Source: an uncultured Phascolarctobacterium sp. (lineage in GTDB: Bacteria; Bacillota; Negativicutes; Acidaminococcales; Acidaminococcaceae). From it: 9,962 nt of DNA. A model generated the notes under the pieces. The model made no database searches and was not told where the DNA came from. It saw only the letters and a program-made list of their open reading frames with translations. Made by a program: the position numbers and the translations under genes. Positions within the stretch are counted from its first letter, which is position 1; each line of letters opens with the position of its first letter. Positions 1-5,350 of this stretch are shown here, piece after piece. The stretch lies in assembly GCA_900554395.1 (NCBI GenBank), contig USHB01000039.1, forward strand, positions 1 through 9,962. Direction: 5' to 3'.

Positions 1-1320
1 GAATGCATCCGTCAAAGGCGGTACAATTTGTTTTTTGCGGCTCAGCACGCCCGGCAGGTAATAATGCCCTGCGCCTTCCGGTTTGCCGAAGGCTTCGGTA
101 ACTTTTGCCTGGTTAACGCCTGCCACCAAAAGGTCGGTAGCTTCGGAAAGAATATCCGTTACCATAAGGAAAGAAAGGTCAAACCCTTCTGTTTCACGCA
201 TAGCTTCCAGTGCCGTTAAAAGTTCCGGCATTTTATCCAGCCCCTGCTGACGGCCCAAAATGTTAATCTGCGCTACGCTGGCTTTGGTTTCACCAAAGTC
301 GAACTCTTTCAGGTCGGTACGTACAAGTTCATCTGCACTTAAACGCGCAATTACAGAGCCCTGTTTCAGTTCTTCCATAGCATAGGCTTCCAAATCTTCA
401 AGCCCTGCAATTTTTTGCAGTTTGGTTGCTGCATCTTTATCCTGCTGGGTAGTGGTCGGGCTGCGGAAATACAGGGTGTCGGAAATAATTGCCGATAAGA
501 GCAGGCCCGCAATTTCACGCGGCAGTTCTACTTTATGGGTTTCTGCCATATTGGTAACGATGGTTGCCGTGCAGCCTACTGGTTCTTCGCGGATATAGAT
601 AGGAGCTGCAGTATGCAGTCCGCCCATGCGGTGATGGTCGATTACTTCGATAATATCCGCTTCTTCACTGCCTTCAACAGCCTGTGCGCGTTCATTGTGG
701 TCAACAAGGATAAGCTGGGTTTTATCCGGTTTCAGCAGGCGAACCTTGTCAATCATGCCAATATAACGGCCGCCTTCCACAACCGGGTAGGAGCGGAAGT
801 TGGTATCGAGCATGGCGTTTTTAACGTCATCCAGAAGTTCGTTGTTGTTAAAGGAAACAACGCTGGTGGTCATCAAATCTTTAACCGGTGCATCCAAAAG
901 CTGGCTGTAATCAACGGCGCCGGTTTCGTTTTCCTGTGCGCACAGTTCTTTATAGAAGCATTTGGCAAGGTCGGTTACTGTAACAACGCCTTCAATGTTT
1001 TCCGGCGTGCCAACCGGCATGCAGCGTACGCCGTAATCGGTAAACAAATGGCTTACTTCACGCAGTTTGGTTTCTGCGTTCAGCATCGGCACGGCAATAA
1101 GTTCAATATCTTTCAGGCGGGGATACATATCTTCAAGCAAAACAGGTTCTTCCACGCCAAAGTAATTTAAAACATACTGGGTTTCGGGGTTCAGCGCACC
1201 TGCGCGGGCTGCCACGGCGTTAACGCCAAGCTGCCTTTTAAGCCACGCATAGGCAATTACGGAGCAGATAGAATCCGTATCCGGGTTGCGGTGGCCGATA
1301 ACATATACTGGTTTATCCAC
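1..1320 (-). CDS. ppaC: Manganese-dependent inorganic pyrophosphatase with tandem CBS domains (family II, partial at C-terminus)
   Basis: Cytoplasmic family II pyrophosphatase, hydrolysing PPi to two phosphates and so pulling biosynthetic reactions forward. 440 codons are visible and the frame runs off the left edge. The DHH-type N-terminal half has HRNPDTDS at residues 10-17 (metal ligands His10, Asp14, Asp16), DHN at 207-209, DHH at 228-230 and ISDTL with Asp281. Two CBS domains (about 68-122 and 142-196) are inserted between the first motif and DHN. The C-terminal substrate-binding motif SRKKQ is at 427-431. CBS domains in this family bind adenine nucleotides and control activity. No DRTGG domain lies between the CBS repeats, unlike the longer roughly 550-residue clostridial forms. 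The protein must end only a few residues beyond the edge, since the family usually stops soon after the PPLT segment. The start is GTG at 1320, chosen because AAGGAAG sits 8 bases upstream; an in-frame GTG at 1329-1327 overlaps that site. Identification is secure. Confidence 0.96.
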   Translation of the reverse strand, partial: MDKPVYVIGHRNPDTDSICSVIAYAWLKRQLGVNAVAARAGALNPETQYVLNYFGVEEPVLLEDMYPRLKDIELIAVPMLNAETKLREVSHLFTDYGVRCMPVGTPENIEGVVTVTDLAKCFYKELCAQENETGAVDYSQLLDAPVKDLMTTSVVSFNNNELLDDVKNAMLDTNFRSYPVVEGGRYIGMIDKVRLLKPDKTQLILVDHNERAQAVEGSEEADIIEVIDHHRMGGLHTAAPIYIREEPVGCTATIVTNMAETHKVELPREIAGLLLSAIISDTLYFRSPTTTQQDKDAATKLQKIAGLEDLEAYAMEELKQGSVIARLSADELVRTDLKEFDFGETKASVAQINILGRQQGLDKMPELLTALEAMRETEGFDLSFLMVTDILSEATDLLVAGVNQAKVTEAFGKPEGAGHYYLPGVLSRKKQIVPPLTDAF

Positions 1321-1328
1321 GTTCAGCA

Positions 1329-1335
1329 CTTCCTT
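1329..1335 (-). promoter_or_regulatory. Ribosome binding site fixing the GTG start of ppaC
   Basis: On the minus strand AAGGAAG lies 8 bases before the GTG at 1320. It supports a GTG rather than ATG start; no in-frame ATG lies near the family's usual N-terminus. Confidence 0.7.
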
Positions 1336-1341
1336 TTTACA

Positions 1342-1356
1342 GGCAGCTGGGCTGCC
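1342..1356 (-). other. Small hairpin in the ppaC leader
   Basis: GGCAGC and GCTGCC form a 6-bp stem with a 3-base loop, ending 6 bases before the ppaC ribosome binding site. There is no following T-run in the ppaC direction, so it is not a terminator. It might affect translation or mRNA stability; function is unknown. Confidence 0.4.
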
Positions 1357-1380
1357 GTTCTTAATTTTTCGTTATCTTTT

Positions 1381-1410
1381 ATTATATCACGCTTTGCCAT
1401 GCCCTGTCAC
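1381..1410 (-). promoter_or_regulatory. Promoter for ppaC (extended -10)
   Basis: On the minus strand the -10 TATAAT (1386-1381) is preceded by an extended TGA element (1389-1387). A weak -35, GTGACA (1410-1405), lies 18 bases upstream of the -10. This predicts a leader of roughly 55 bases before the GTG at 1320. The same ten bases GTGATATAAT occur at the promoter of the TtcA-family gene (7384-7393). Confidence 0.7.
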
Positions 1411-1425
1411 CGCTTTTGCCTGCCA

Positions 1426-1459
1426 AAAAGCAAACAAAATCATGCTGCGGCTGGCAGCA
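1426..1459 (-). terminator. Possible weak terminator after the HisIE-like gene
   Basis: Minus-strand TGCTGC (1459-1454) pairs with GCAGCA (1448-1443) around a 5-base loop. A T-rich but interrupted tract (about 1442-1426) follows. It lies about 35 bases past the stop at 1492. The stem is short and the T-run imperfect, so termination may be partial and some transcripts could continue into ppaC. Confidence 0.35.
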
Positions 1460-1491
1460 ATGTGCATTCATCCATTTGCGGCAAATTATAT

Positions 1492-2121
1492 TTATTTTGC
1501 CCGTTTGCCATCCATAGTTGCAAGTAGCTCAGCCGGGTTAATATTATGGTATGCCAGAAGCACAAGGCAGTGATACCACAAACTGCCCATTTCATCAAGC
1601 ACGGCTGTTTTGCTGCCGTTTTTGGAAGCAATAACCGTACTGGTTGTTTCTTCGCCAAGTTTGCTTAAAATTTTATCCTGCCCGGACATGAACAAATAAT
1701 GCGTGTAGGATTTTTCGCCGCCGTGGGCGCGTTTATAGCAAATTATGCGGTACAGTTCAGCCAGCACGCCATGTATGCCTTCAGGTTCCGGCACAGGTAG
1801 ATTGCCGCCGGCACACTTCCATACCGGTTTTGTAAACACACTGAGGCCCTGCGTTTTAGGCATGGCTTTTATAAGCAGCATGTTGCCGTTTTTATTACTG
1901 CTTATTTCTGTCACGTCAAAATTTGCGCCATCGTCCGCCGCATCGTAAATTTTTTGCGTTCCGGCATCGTACAGCCACAAATTTCCGGTTTCGGCAGTTT
2001 TGGCAAGCGCAGCGCCGTTGGTTTTTACCAGTGCCAGCACTTCACCGCTGCCTGCATCCTGCACAACGGCGTTAATAAAACCATGTGCATTAAATTTTAA
2101 AGCATTAAACTCAATTTTCAT
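1492..2121 (-). CDS. HisI-HisE-like protein with degenerate active sites (probable pseudoenzyme)
   Basis: A 209-residue protein laid out like bifunctional HisIE (phosphoribosyl-AMP cyclohydrolase plus phosphoribosyl-ATP pyrophosphohydrolase, histidine steps 2 and 3). The N-terminal half (about 10-105) resembles HisI: AVVQDAGSGEVLAL at 18-31 and the ETGNLWLY segment at 44-51. The C-terminal half (about 117-206) is HisE-like: ELYRII, DKILSKLGEE (149-158), VIASKNG (163-169), WYHCLVLLA (182-190). Key residues are missing. HisI's SRS..LWxKGExSG, CDxD and CHTG..SCF motifs cannot be found; the CDxD region reads SNKNGN (75-80), and only Cys103 is near the last motif. In HisE the third acidic residue of EExxE is Ser161, and the Asp of ExxD is Ser180. 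The ATG at 2121 has AGAAGG 9 bases upstream and overlaps yerC by 11 bases, so translation is probably coupled. The reading frame is intact, suggesting a selected non-catalytic or altered role, perhaps ligand sensing (inference). It could retain some activity. Confidence 0.8.
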   Translation of the reverse strand: MKIEFNALKFNAHGFINAVVQDAGSGEVLALVKTNGAALAKTAETGNLWLYDAGTQKIYDAADDGANFDVTEISSNKNGNMLLIKAMPKTQGLSVFTKPVWKCAGGNLPVPEPEGIHGVLAELYRIICYKRAHGGEKSYTHYLFMSGQDKILSKLGEETTSTVIASKNGSKTAVLDEMGSLWYHCLVLLAYHNINPAELLATMDGKRAK

Positions 2122-2416
2122 TTTTTTCGCCTTCTCTTAAAACGGGCATTACGGAATTATACCCGTCGGCGCCGTAAATCAGGCAGCGCTTTACGCGCGA
2201 TATGGTCGCCGTGCTGGCGCCGGTTTTTTCTACAATCTCCTCATAGATGCAGCCTGCGTCAAGCATACGCGCTACTTCAAGCCGCTGTGCCATTGCTTTC
2301 AGTTCGGCTATTGTGCAAATATCTTCAAAAAAATCAGAACACTGCTGTTCATCTTTCAAACTTAAAACAGCCTTAAACAACTGTGCGGTTAGTTTATCCC
2401 TGGTCTTTGCCGGCAT
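2111..2416 (-). CDS. yerC: YerC/YecD-family TrpR-like transcriptional regulator
   Basis: A 101-residue all-helical DNA-binding protein of the TrpR superfamily, YerC branch. The core (about 8-82) has the typical LFKAVLSLKDEQQCSDFFEDI stretch beginning at residue 13 and split over two helices, the AELKAMAQRLEVARML segment (37-52), and a helix-turn-helix at about 58-79 with TGASTATISRVKR (65-77) as turn and recognition helix. Length matches the family (about 95-105 residues). The ATG at 2416 is backed by AAGGAGGA 6 bases upstream, one of the best ribosome binding sites in the window. It is the first gene of a two-gene unit with the HisIE-like protein. Family targets are poorly known and the effector is not visible from sequence. 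Autoregulation through the palindrome upstream (2481-2510) is my inference. Family call is confident; function is not. Confidence 0.9.
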   Translation of the reverse strand: MPAKTRDKLTAQLFKAVLSLKDEQQCSDFFEDICTIAELKAMAQRLEVARMLDAGCIYEEIVEKTGASTATISRVKRCLIYGADGYNSVMPVLREGEKNEN

Positions 2417-2476
2417 GGCTGTCCTCCTTGTTAAAACCCGTTGTAATTTTAGTTTGGATTTTTATATCCTTTCTAA

Positions 2477-2505
2477 CTTTAATACTTTATTTTGCAAAAA
2501 GTCAA
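2477..2505 (-). promoter_or_regulatory. Candidate promoter of the yerC-hisIE-like unit
   Basis: On the minus strand TTGACT (2505-2500) is a good -35. The -10 is less clear: TTAAAG (2482-2477) at 17-base spacing, or TATTAA (2484-2479) at 15. The leader would be about 55 bases. It lies back to back with the met promoter (2536-2564), so the gap between the genes holds two divergent promoters. Confidence 0.45.
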
Positions 2506-2510
2506 GTATT
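2481..2510. promoter_or_regulatory. Imperfect 30-bp palindrome, candidate operator for yerC unit
   Basis: AATACTT (2481-2487) and AAGTATT (2504-2510) form a 7-bp inverted repeat. Inside lies a second perfect palindrome, TTTTGCAAAA (2490-2499), whose centre is offset by one base. The structure covers the -35 and spacer of the yerC promoter, where a dimeric repressor would block it. The binding protein is unknown; YerC itself is the obvious candidate by analogy with TrpR (inference). Confidence 0.4.
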
Positions 2511-2535
2511 TTTACGCCTTTTTCAAAAAATTTTA

Positions 2536-2564
2536 TTGACATATTTGTAAACACCGTGTATGAT
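2536..2564 (+). promoter_or_regulatory. Near-consensus sigma-70-type promoter of the met operon
   Basis: TTGACA (2536-2541) is a perfect -35. A 17-base spacer leads to TATGAT (2559-2564), one mismatch from the consensus -10. Transcription should start around 2570-2573, about 17 bases before the riboswitch. A constitutive strong promoter followed by riboswitch attenuation is the usual S-box layout. Confidence 0.85.
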
Positions 2565-2588
2565 GGATACATCAACTTCATACAAACA

Positions 2589-2690
2589 TTCATCAAGAGT
2601 AGCCGAGGGACTGGCCCTATGACGCTACGGCAACCATCCATCGTGAAACGGTGCCAAATCCAACGGAACATTCCGGCAGATGAAAGAGGT
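2589..2690 (+). ncRNA. SAM-I (S-box) riboswitch aptamer
   Basis: The conserved S-box core is readable in order: ATCAAGAG (2592-2599), GAGGGACTGGCCC (2605-2617), CGGCAACC (2628-2635), GGTGCCAAATCC (2650-2661) and GATGAAAG (2679-2686). P1 pairs TTCATC (2589-2594) with GATGAA (2679-2684). P2 includes GTAGC (2599-2603) with GCTAC (2624-2628). P3 can form CATCG/CGGTG around a TGAAA loop. P4 has CGGA (2664-2667) with TCCG (2672-2675). Known S-boxes bind S-adenosylmethionine; binding stabilises P1 and lets the downstream terminator form, turning expression off when SAM is plentiful. The 3' side of P1 (TGAAAGAGG) could instead pair imperfectly with CCCTTCA of the terminator as the antiterminator. Confidence 0.95.
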
Positions 2691-2704
2691 AATTAAGACT
2701 TATG

Positions 2705-2732
2705 CCCTTCACCTGTACGTGAAGGGTTTTTT
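2705..2732 (+). terminator. Riboswitch-controlled intrinsic terminator
   Basis: CCCTTCAC (2705-2712) pairs perfectly with GTGAAGGG (2719-2726) around a 6-base loop, followed by six T residues (2727-2732). It is the expression platform of the SAM riboswitch, 35 bases before the metN start. It should stop transcription when SAM is bound. Confidence 0.93.
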
Positions 2733-2754
2733 AATACCTTGAACTGATGAAAGA

Positions 2755-2761
2755 AAGAGGA
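2755..2761 (+). promoter_or_regulatory. Ribosome binding site deciding the metN start
   Basis: AAGAGGA (about 2755-2761) sits 6 bases before the ATG at 2768. The in-frame ATG at 2747 has nothing similar in front, so the downstream start is preferred. Confidence 0.75.
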
Positions 2762-2767
2762 ACATTT

Positions 2768-3805
2768 ATGATTGAATTACGCAATGTAGAAAAAACTTAC
2801 CACACATCCTCGGGCGATATTCCCGCCTTAAAATCCACCAGCCTGACGATTGAACAGGGCGAAATTTTCGGCATTATCGGTTTATCCGGCGCCGGCAAAT
2901 CGACCTTAATCCGCTGCATTAACATGCTGGAAGAACCTACCGCCGGGCAGGTTTTTGTAAACGGCGAAGAACTTACCGCCATGACAAAAGCGCAGCTCCG
3001 CAAGGCGCGCCAGAACATCGGCATGATTTTTCAGCATTTTAACCTGCTTGCCAGCCGCACCGTTTACGGCAACATTGCTTTCCCGCTGGAAATTCAGGGA
3101 CTGCCCAAAGACGAAATTAAAAAGCGTGTAGAGCCGCTGCTTGATTTGGTACAGCTTAAAGAACGCGCCGACCACTATCCCAGCCAGCTTTCCGGCGGAC
3201 AGAAACAACGCGTAGGCATTGCCCGCGCCCTTGCCAGCAACCCTAAAGTGCTGCTGTGCGATGAAGCAACCAGCGCGCTTGACCCGCAGACCACAAAATC
3301 CATCCTGAACCTTCTGCGCGACATTAACAAACGTTTAAACCTTACCATAGTAATGATTACGCACCAGATGGAAGTTGTAAAAGAAATCTGCGACCGCGTT
3401 GCCGTAATAGAAAACGGCTCTATTATTGAAGAAGGCAAAATGGTTGACGTATTTACCAACCCGCAGAATCCTACCACTAAAGATTTTGTTAAAAGCGTTA
3501 TCAAAAACGACCTGCCGGCAGCTTATAAAAACATTCCGCTCAGCAAGGAATATGTTGACGGCTCCAGCCTTGTTGTCCGCCTTTCCTTCTTTGGCGGCAA
3601 TGCCGATAAACCTATTGTATCCCGCATGATTAAGCACTTCGATGTCGATGCCAATATTATTTCCGGCAATACCGACCAGCTGAAAGACCGCATTTACGGC
3701 AACCTTTTAATAGTAATCGAAGGTTCTAAATCCGCTTTGGATGAATCACTGGCTTTTCTTAACAGCCAGAACCTTACAGTGGAGGTAATTGGATATGTCA
3801 AATGA
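2768..3805 (+). CDS. metN: Methionine ABC transporter ATP-binding protein MetN
   Basis: A 345-residue ATPase subunit powering uptake of L- and D-methionine and related compounds; works as a dimer on the cytoplasmic face with two MetI subunits. Motifs: Walker A GLSGAGKST (38-46), Q-loop Gln89, signature LSGGQKQR (141-148), Walker B VLLCDEAT (161-168, catalytic Glu166), switch His199. The C-terminal part (about 268-345) is the NIL regulatory domain, which in known MetN proteins binds methionine and inhibits transport when internal methionine is high. Length matches known MetN (about 343). The start at 2768 is chosen over the in-frame ATG at 2747 because of its ribosome binding site. It is the first gene after the SAM riboswitch and its last 11 bases overlap metI. 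Control is therefore double: SAM at the RNA level and probably methionine at the protein level. Confidence 0.97.
   Translation: MIELRNVEKTYHTSSGDIPALKSTSLTIEQGEIFGIIGLSGAGKSTLIRCINMLEEPTAGQVFVNGEELTAMTKAQLRKARQNIGMIFQHFNLLASRTVYGNIAFPLEIQGLPKDEIKKRVEPLLDLVQLKERADHYPSQLSGGQKQRVGIARALASNPKVLLCDEATSALDPQTTKSILNLLRDINKRLNLTIVMITHQMEVVKEICDRVAVIENGSIIEEGKMVDVFTNPQNPTTKDFVKSVIKNDLPAAYKNIPLSKEYVDGSSLVVRLSFFGGNADKPIVSRMIKHFDVDANIISGNTDQLKDRIYGNLLIVIEGSKSALDESLAFLNSQNLTVEVIGYVK
3781..3785 (+). promoter_or_regulatory. Ribosome binding site deciding the metI start
   Basis: GGAGG inside the end of metN lies 9 bases before the ATG at 3795. The in-frame TTG at 3789 is only 3 bases away, too close, so ATG is preferred. 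Confidence 0.7.
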
Positions 3806-4454
3806 AATGATTGAACTTTTAATAAAATCCTTTTGGGAAACCGGCTACATGGTTGTTGCCTCTACTTTGCTGGCAAGCCTTATCGGCATACCGCTTGGCA
3901 TTATTTTAACGGTTACGCGCAGCAACCACATTCTGCCTAATGCAGCAATCAATTCTGTTTTGGGCGTTATTGTAAACGCAACCCGTTCCACGCCGTTCAT
4001 TATTTTGATGGTTGCCATTATTCCGCTGACGCGCGTGCTGGTTGGCTCTTCCATCGGCACCACGGCAGCCATTGTGCCGCTTACCATTTCGGCAGCACCG
4101 TTTATTGCCCGCGTTATTGAATCTTCCCTTCTGGAAATTAACCCTGGCGTTATTGAAGCGGCGCAGAGCATGGGTGCCAGCCCGCTGCAAATTATTACCA
4201 AAGTATTGCTGCCGGAATCCTTACATTCCATCGTGCTTGGCATTACGCTTGCCGTTATCGCTCTTATAGGCTATTCTGCCATGGCAGGCGTTTTGGGCGG
4301 CGGCGGTTTGGGCGACCTTGCCATCCGCTACGGCTATCAGCGTTTCCAGCCTGATGTAATGATTGTTACCGTTGTTATTTTAATTTTGCTGGTGCAGGTT
4401 ATCCAGTATCTGGGCGACACGCTCAGCAAAAAGTTAAATAAAAATAAATTGTAA
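3795..4454 (+). CDS. metI: Methionine ABC transporter permease MetI
   Basis: A 219-residue inner-membrane permease forming the methionine channel as a dimer with MetN. Hydrophobic segments are visible at about 18-40, 53-76, 85-104, 145-168 and 187-206, matching the five-helix MetI fold. The cytoplasmic EAA coupling loop is EAAQSMGASP and the following residues (about 121-142), where MetN docks. The N-terminal ETGYM segment and the GGGGLGDLA segment (168-176) are typical of the family. Length matches E. coli MetI (217). The ATG at 3795 overlaps the metN end by 11 bases, so the two are likely translationally coupled. The stop is followed by a 23-base gap to metQ. Confidence 0.97.
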   Translation: MSNEMIELLIKSFWETGYMVVASTLLASLIGIPLGIILTVTRSNHILPNAAINSVLGVIVNATRSTPFIILMVAIIPLTRVLVGSSIGTTAAIVPLTISAAPFIARVIESSLLEINPGVIEAAQSMGASPLQIITKVLLPESLHSIVLGITLAVIALIGYSAMAGVLGGGGLGDLAIRYGYQRFQPDVMIVTVVILILLVQVIQYLGDTLSKKLNKNKL

Positions 4455-4477
4455 TGTTTTGAATTGGAGGAGTAAAA

Positions 4478-5299
4478 ATGACAAAAGTGCAAAGAATTTT
4501 GGCCGCACTTGCCATCGGCACATTAGCCTTGGGCGTATTCGGCTGCGGCGGCGAAGAGAAAAAAGCAGATACCAACGCGCCTGTTAAAATTGGCGTAACA
4601 GCAGGCCCGCATGCCGAACTGATGGACGAAGTAAAAAAACTTGCCGCTAAGGAAGGCTTAAATGTTGAAGTTGTAGAGTTTAACGATTTTGTAACACCTA
4701 ACATTGCCCTGCAGGAAGGCGAAATTTTTGCCAACAGCATGCAGCATAAACCTTACCTTGACGCAACCTTGAAAAAAGAACCGGGCTTTGAACTTGTTGA
4801 AGCCTTCAAAACCGTAAACTTCCCGATGGCTGTTTACAGCGATAAAATTAAAAAAGGCGACCCCATCCCCGACGGTGCTACCATCGGCATCCCCAATGAC
4901 CCCTCCAACGGCGGCAGAGCGCTGCTGCTTTTAGCGGAAAAGAAAATGATTGAAGTAAAAGACATCAACGATGTTACCACTTCTGTTGCCGATATTACCG
5001 GCAACCCGCACAACTATAAATTTCTTGAGCTGGACGCAGCGACAATTCCCCGCAGCCTGCCGGACGTAACCATTGCCGTTATTAATGCCAACTATGCGCT
5101 GCCTGCCGGGCTGAACCCCTTAAAGGACAGCCTGATGCTTGAAAGCGCAGCTTCTCCGTATGTAAACATTTTTGTTACCAAAAAGGCTAACGCTAATGAC
5201 CCGCGCATTAAACAACTGCAAAAACTGTATCAGTCTGACGAAATGGCTAAATTTATTGATGAGCATTTCCAGGGCTCTGTTACCGTCGGCTGGAAATAA
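4478..5299 (+). CDS. metQ: Methionine-binding lipoprotein MetQ (NlpA family)
   Basis: A 273-residue substrate-binding protein that delivers methionine to MetNI. The signal peptide has a basic start (MTKVQR), a hydrophobic core and a lipobox VFGC, with lipid-modified Cys23. A charged flexible linker (about 24-35) follows, then the NlpA/MetQ domain from KIGVTAGPHAEL (about 37-48). Family signatures include FANSMQHKPYLD (about 84-95), the PMAVYS segment, IGIPNDPSNGGRALLLL, and the INANYALPAGL stretch near 203-213. Length agrees with the family (about 265-280). GGAGGAG lies 5 bases before the ATG. It is the third gene of the SAM-controlled transporter operon and is followed by a stem-loop with a T-run. 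Confidence 0.97.
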   Translation: MTKVQRILAALAIGTLALGVFGCGGEEKKADTNAPVKIGVTAGPHAELMDEVKKLAAKEGLNVEVVEFNDFVTPNIALQEGEIFANSMQHKPYLDATLKKEPGFELVEAFKTVNFPMAVYSDKIKKGDPIPDGATIGIPNDPSNGGRALLLLAEKKMIEVKDINDVTTSVADITGNPHNYKFLELDAATIPRSLPDVTIAVINANYALPAGLNPLKDSLMLESAASPYVNIFVTKKANANDPRIKQLQKLYQSDEMAKFIDEHFQGSVTVGWK

Positions 5300-5311
5300 T
5301 ATTCAAACCGC

Positions 5312-5337
5312 AAAGCGTCCGCAAGGACGCTTTTTAT
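5312..5337 (+). terminator. Stem-loop terminator after metQ
   Basis: AAAGCGTCC (5312-5320) pairs with GGACGCTTT (5325-5333) around a GCAA tetraloop, followed by a T-rich tail (to about 5339). It ends the met transport operon but sits directly in front of the beta-lactamase ribosome binding site (5341-5345). It may be a partial terminator or an mRNA-stabilising hairpin. Confidence 0.8.
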
Positions 5338-5350
5338 TTAAGGAGTTTTT

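Noticed and set aside
535..1170. A 211-codon open frame on the plus strand
   Set aside because: It lies wholly opposite ppaC, whose motifs are unambiguous, and its translation has no recognisable domain.
1412..1431. GCTTTTTG/CAAAAGC inverted repeat upstream of the ppaC promoter
   Set aside because: The stem is A/T-dominated with a bulge and no clear role; it could be a chance feature of the AT-rich spacer.
2247..2696. A 149-codon plus-strand open frame crossing the intergenic region
   Set aside because: It runs antisense to yerC and through the riboswitch aptamer; no ribosome binding site or family similarity.
2747..2767. Upstream in-frame ATG of metN adding seven residues
   Set aside because: No ribosome binding site precedes it, while the ATG at 2768 has one and gives the usual MetN N-terminus.
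3789..3794. TTG start for metI
   Set aside because: Only 3 bases from GGAGG; the ATG at 3795 has proper spacing.
5256..5302. Possible beta-lactamase promoter at the end of metQ (TTGATG at 5256, TAATAT at 5297)
   Set aside because: The spacing is 35 bases, far too long, and no other hexamer fits at 16-18 bases.
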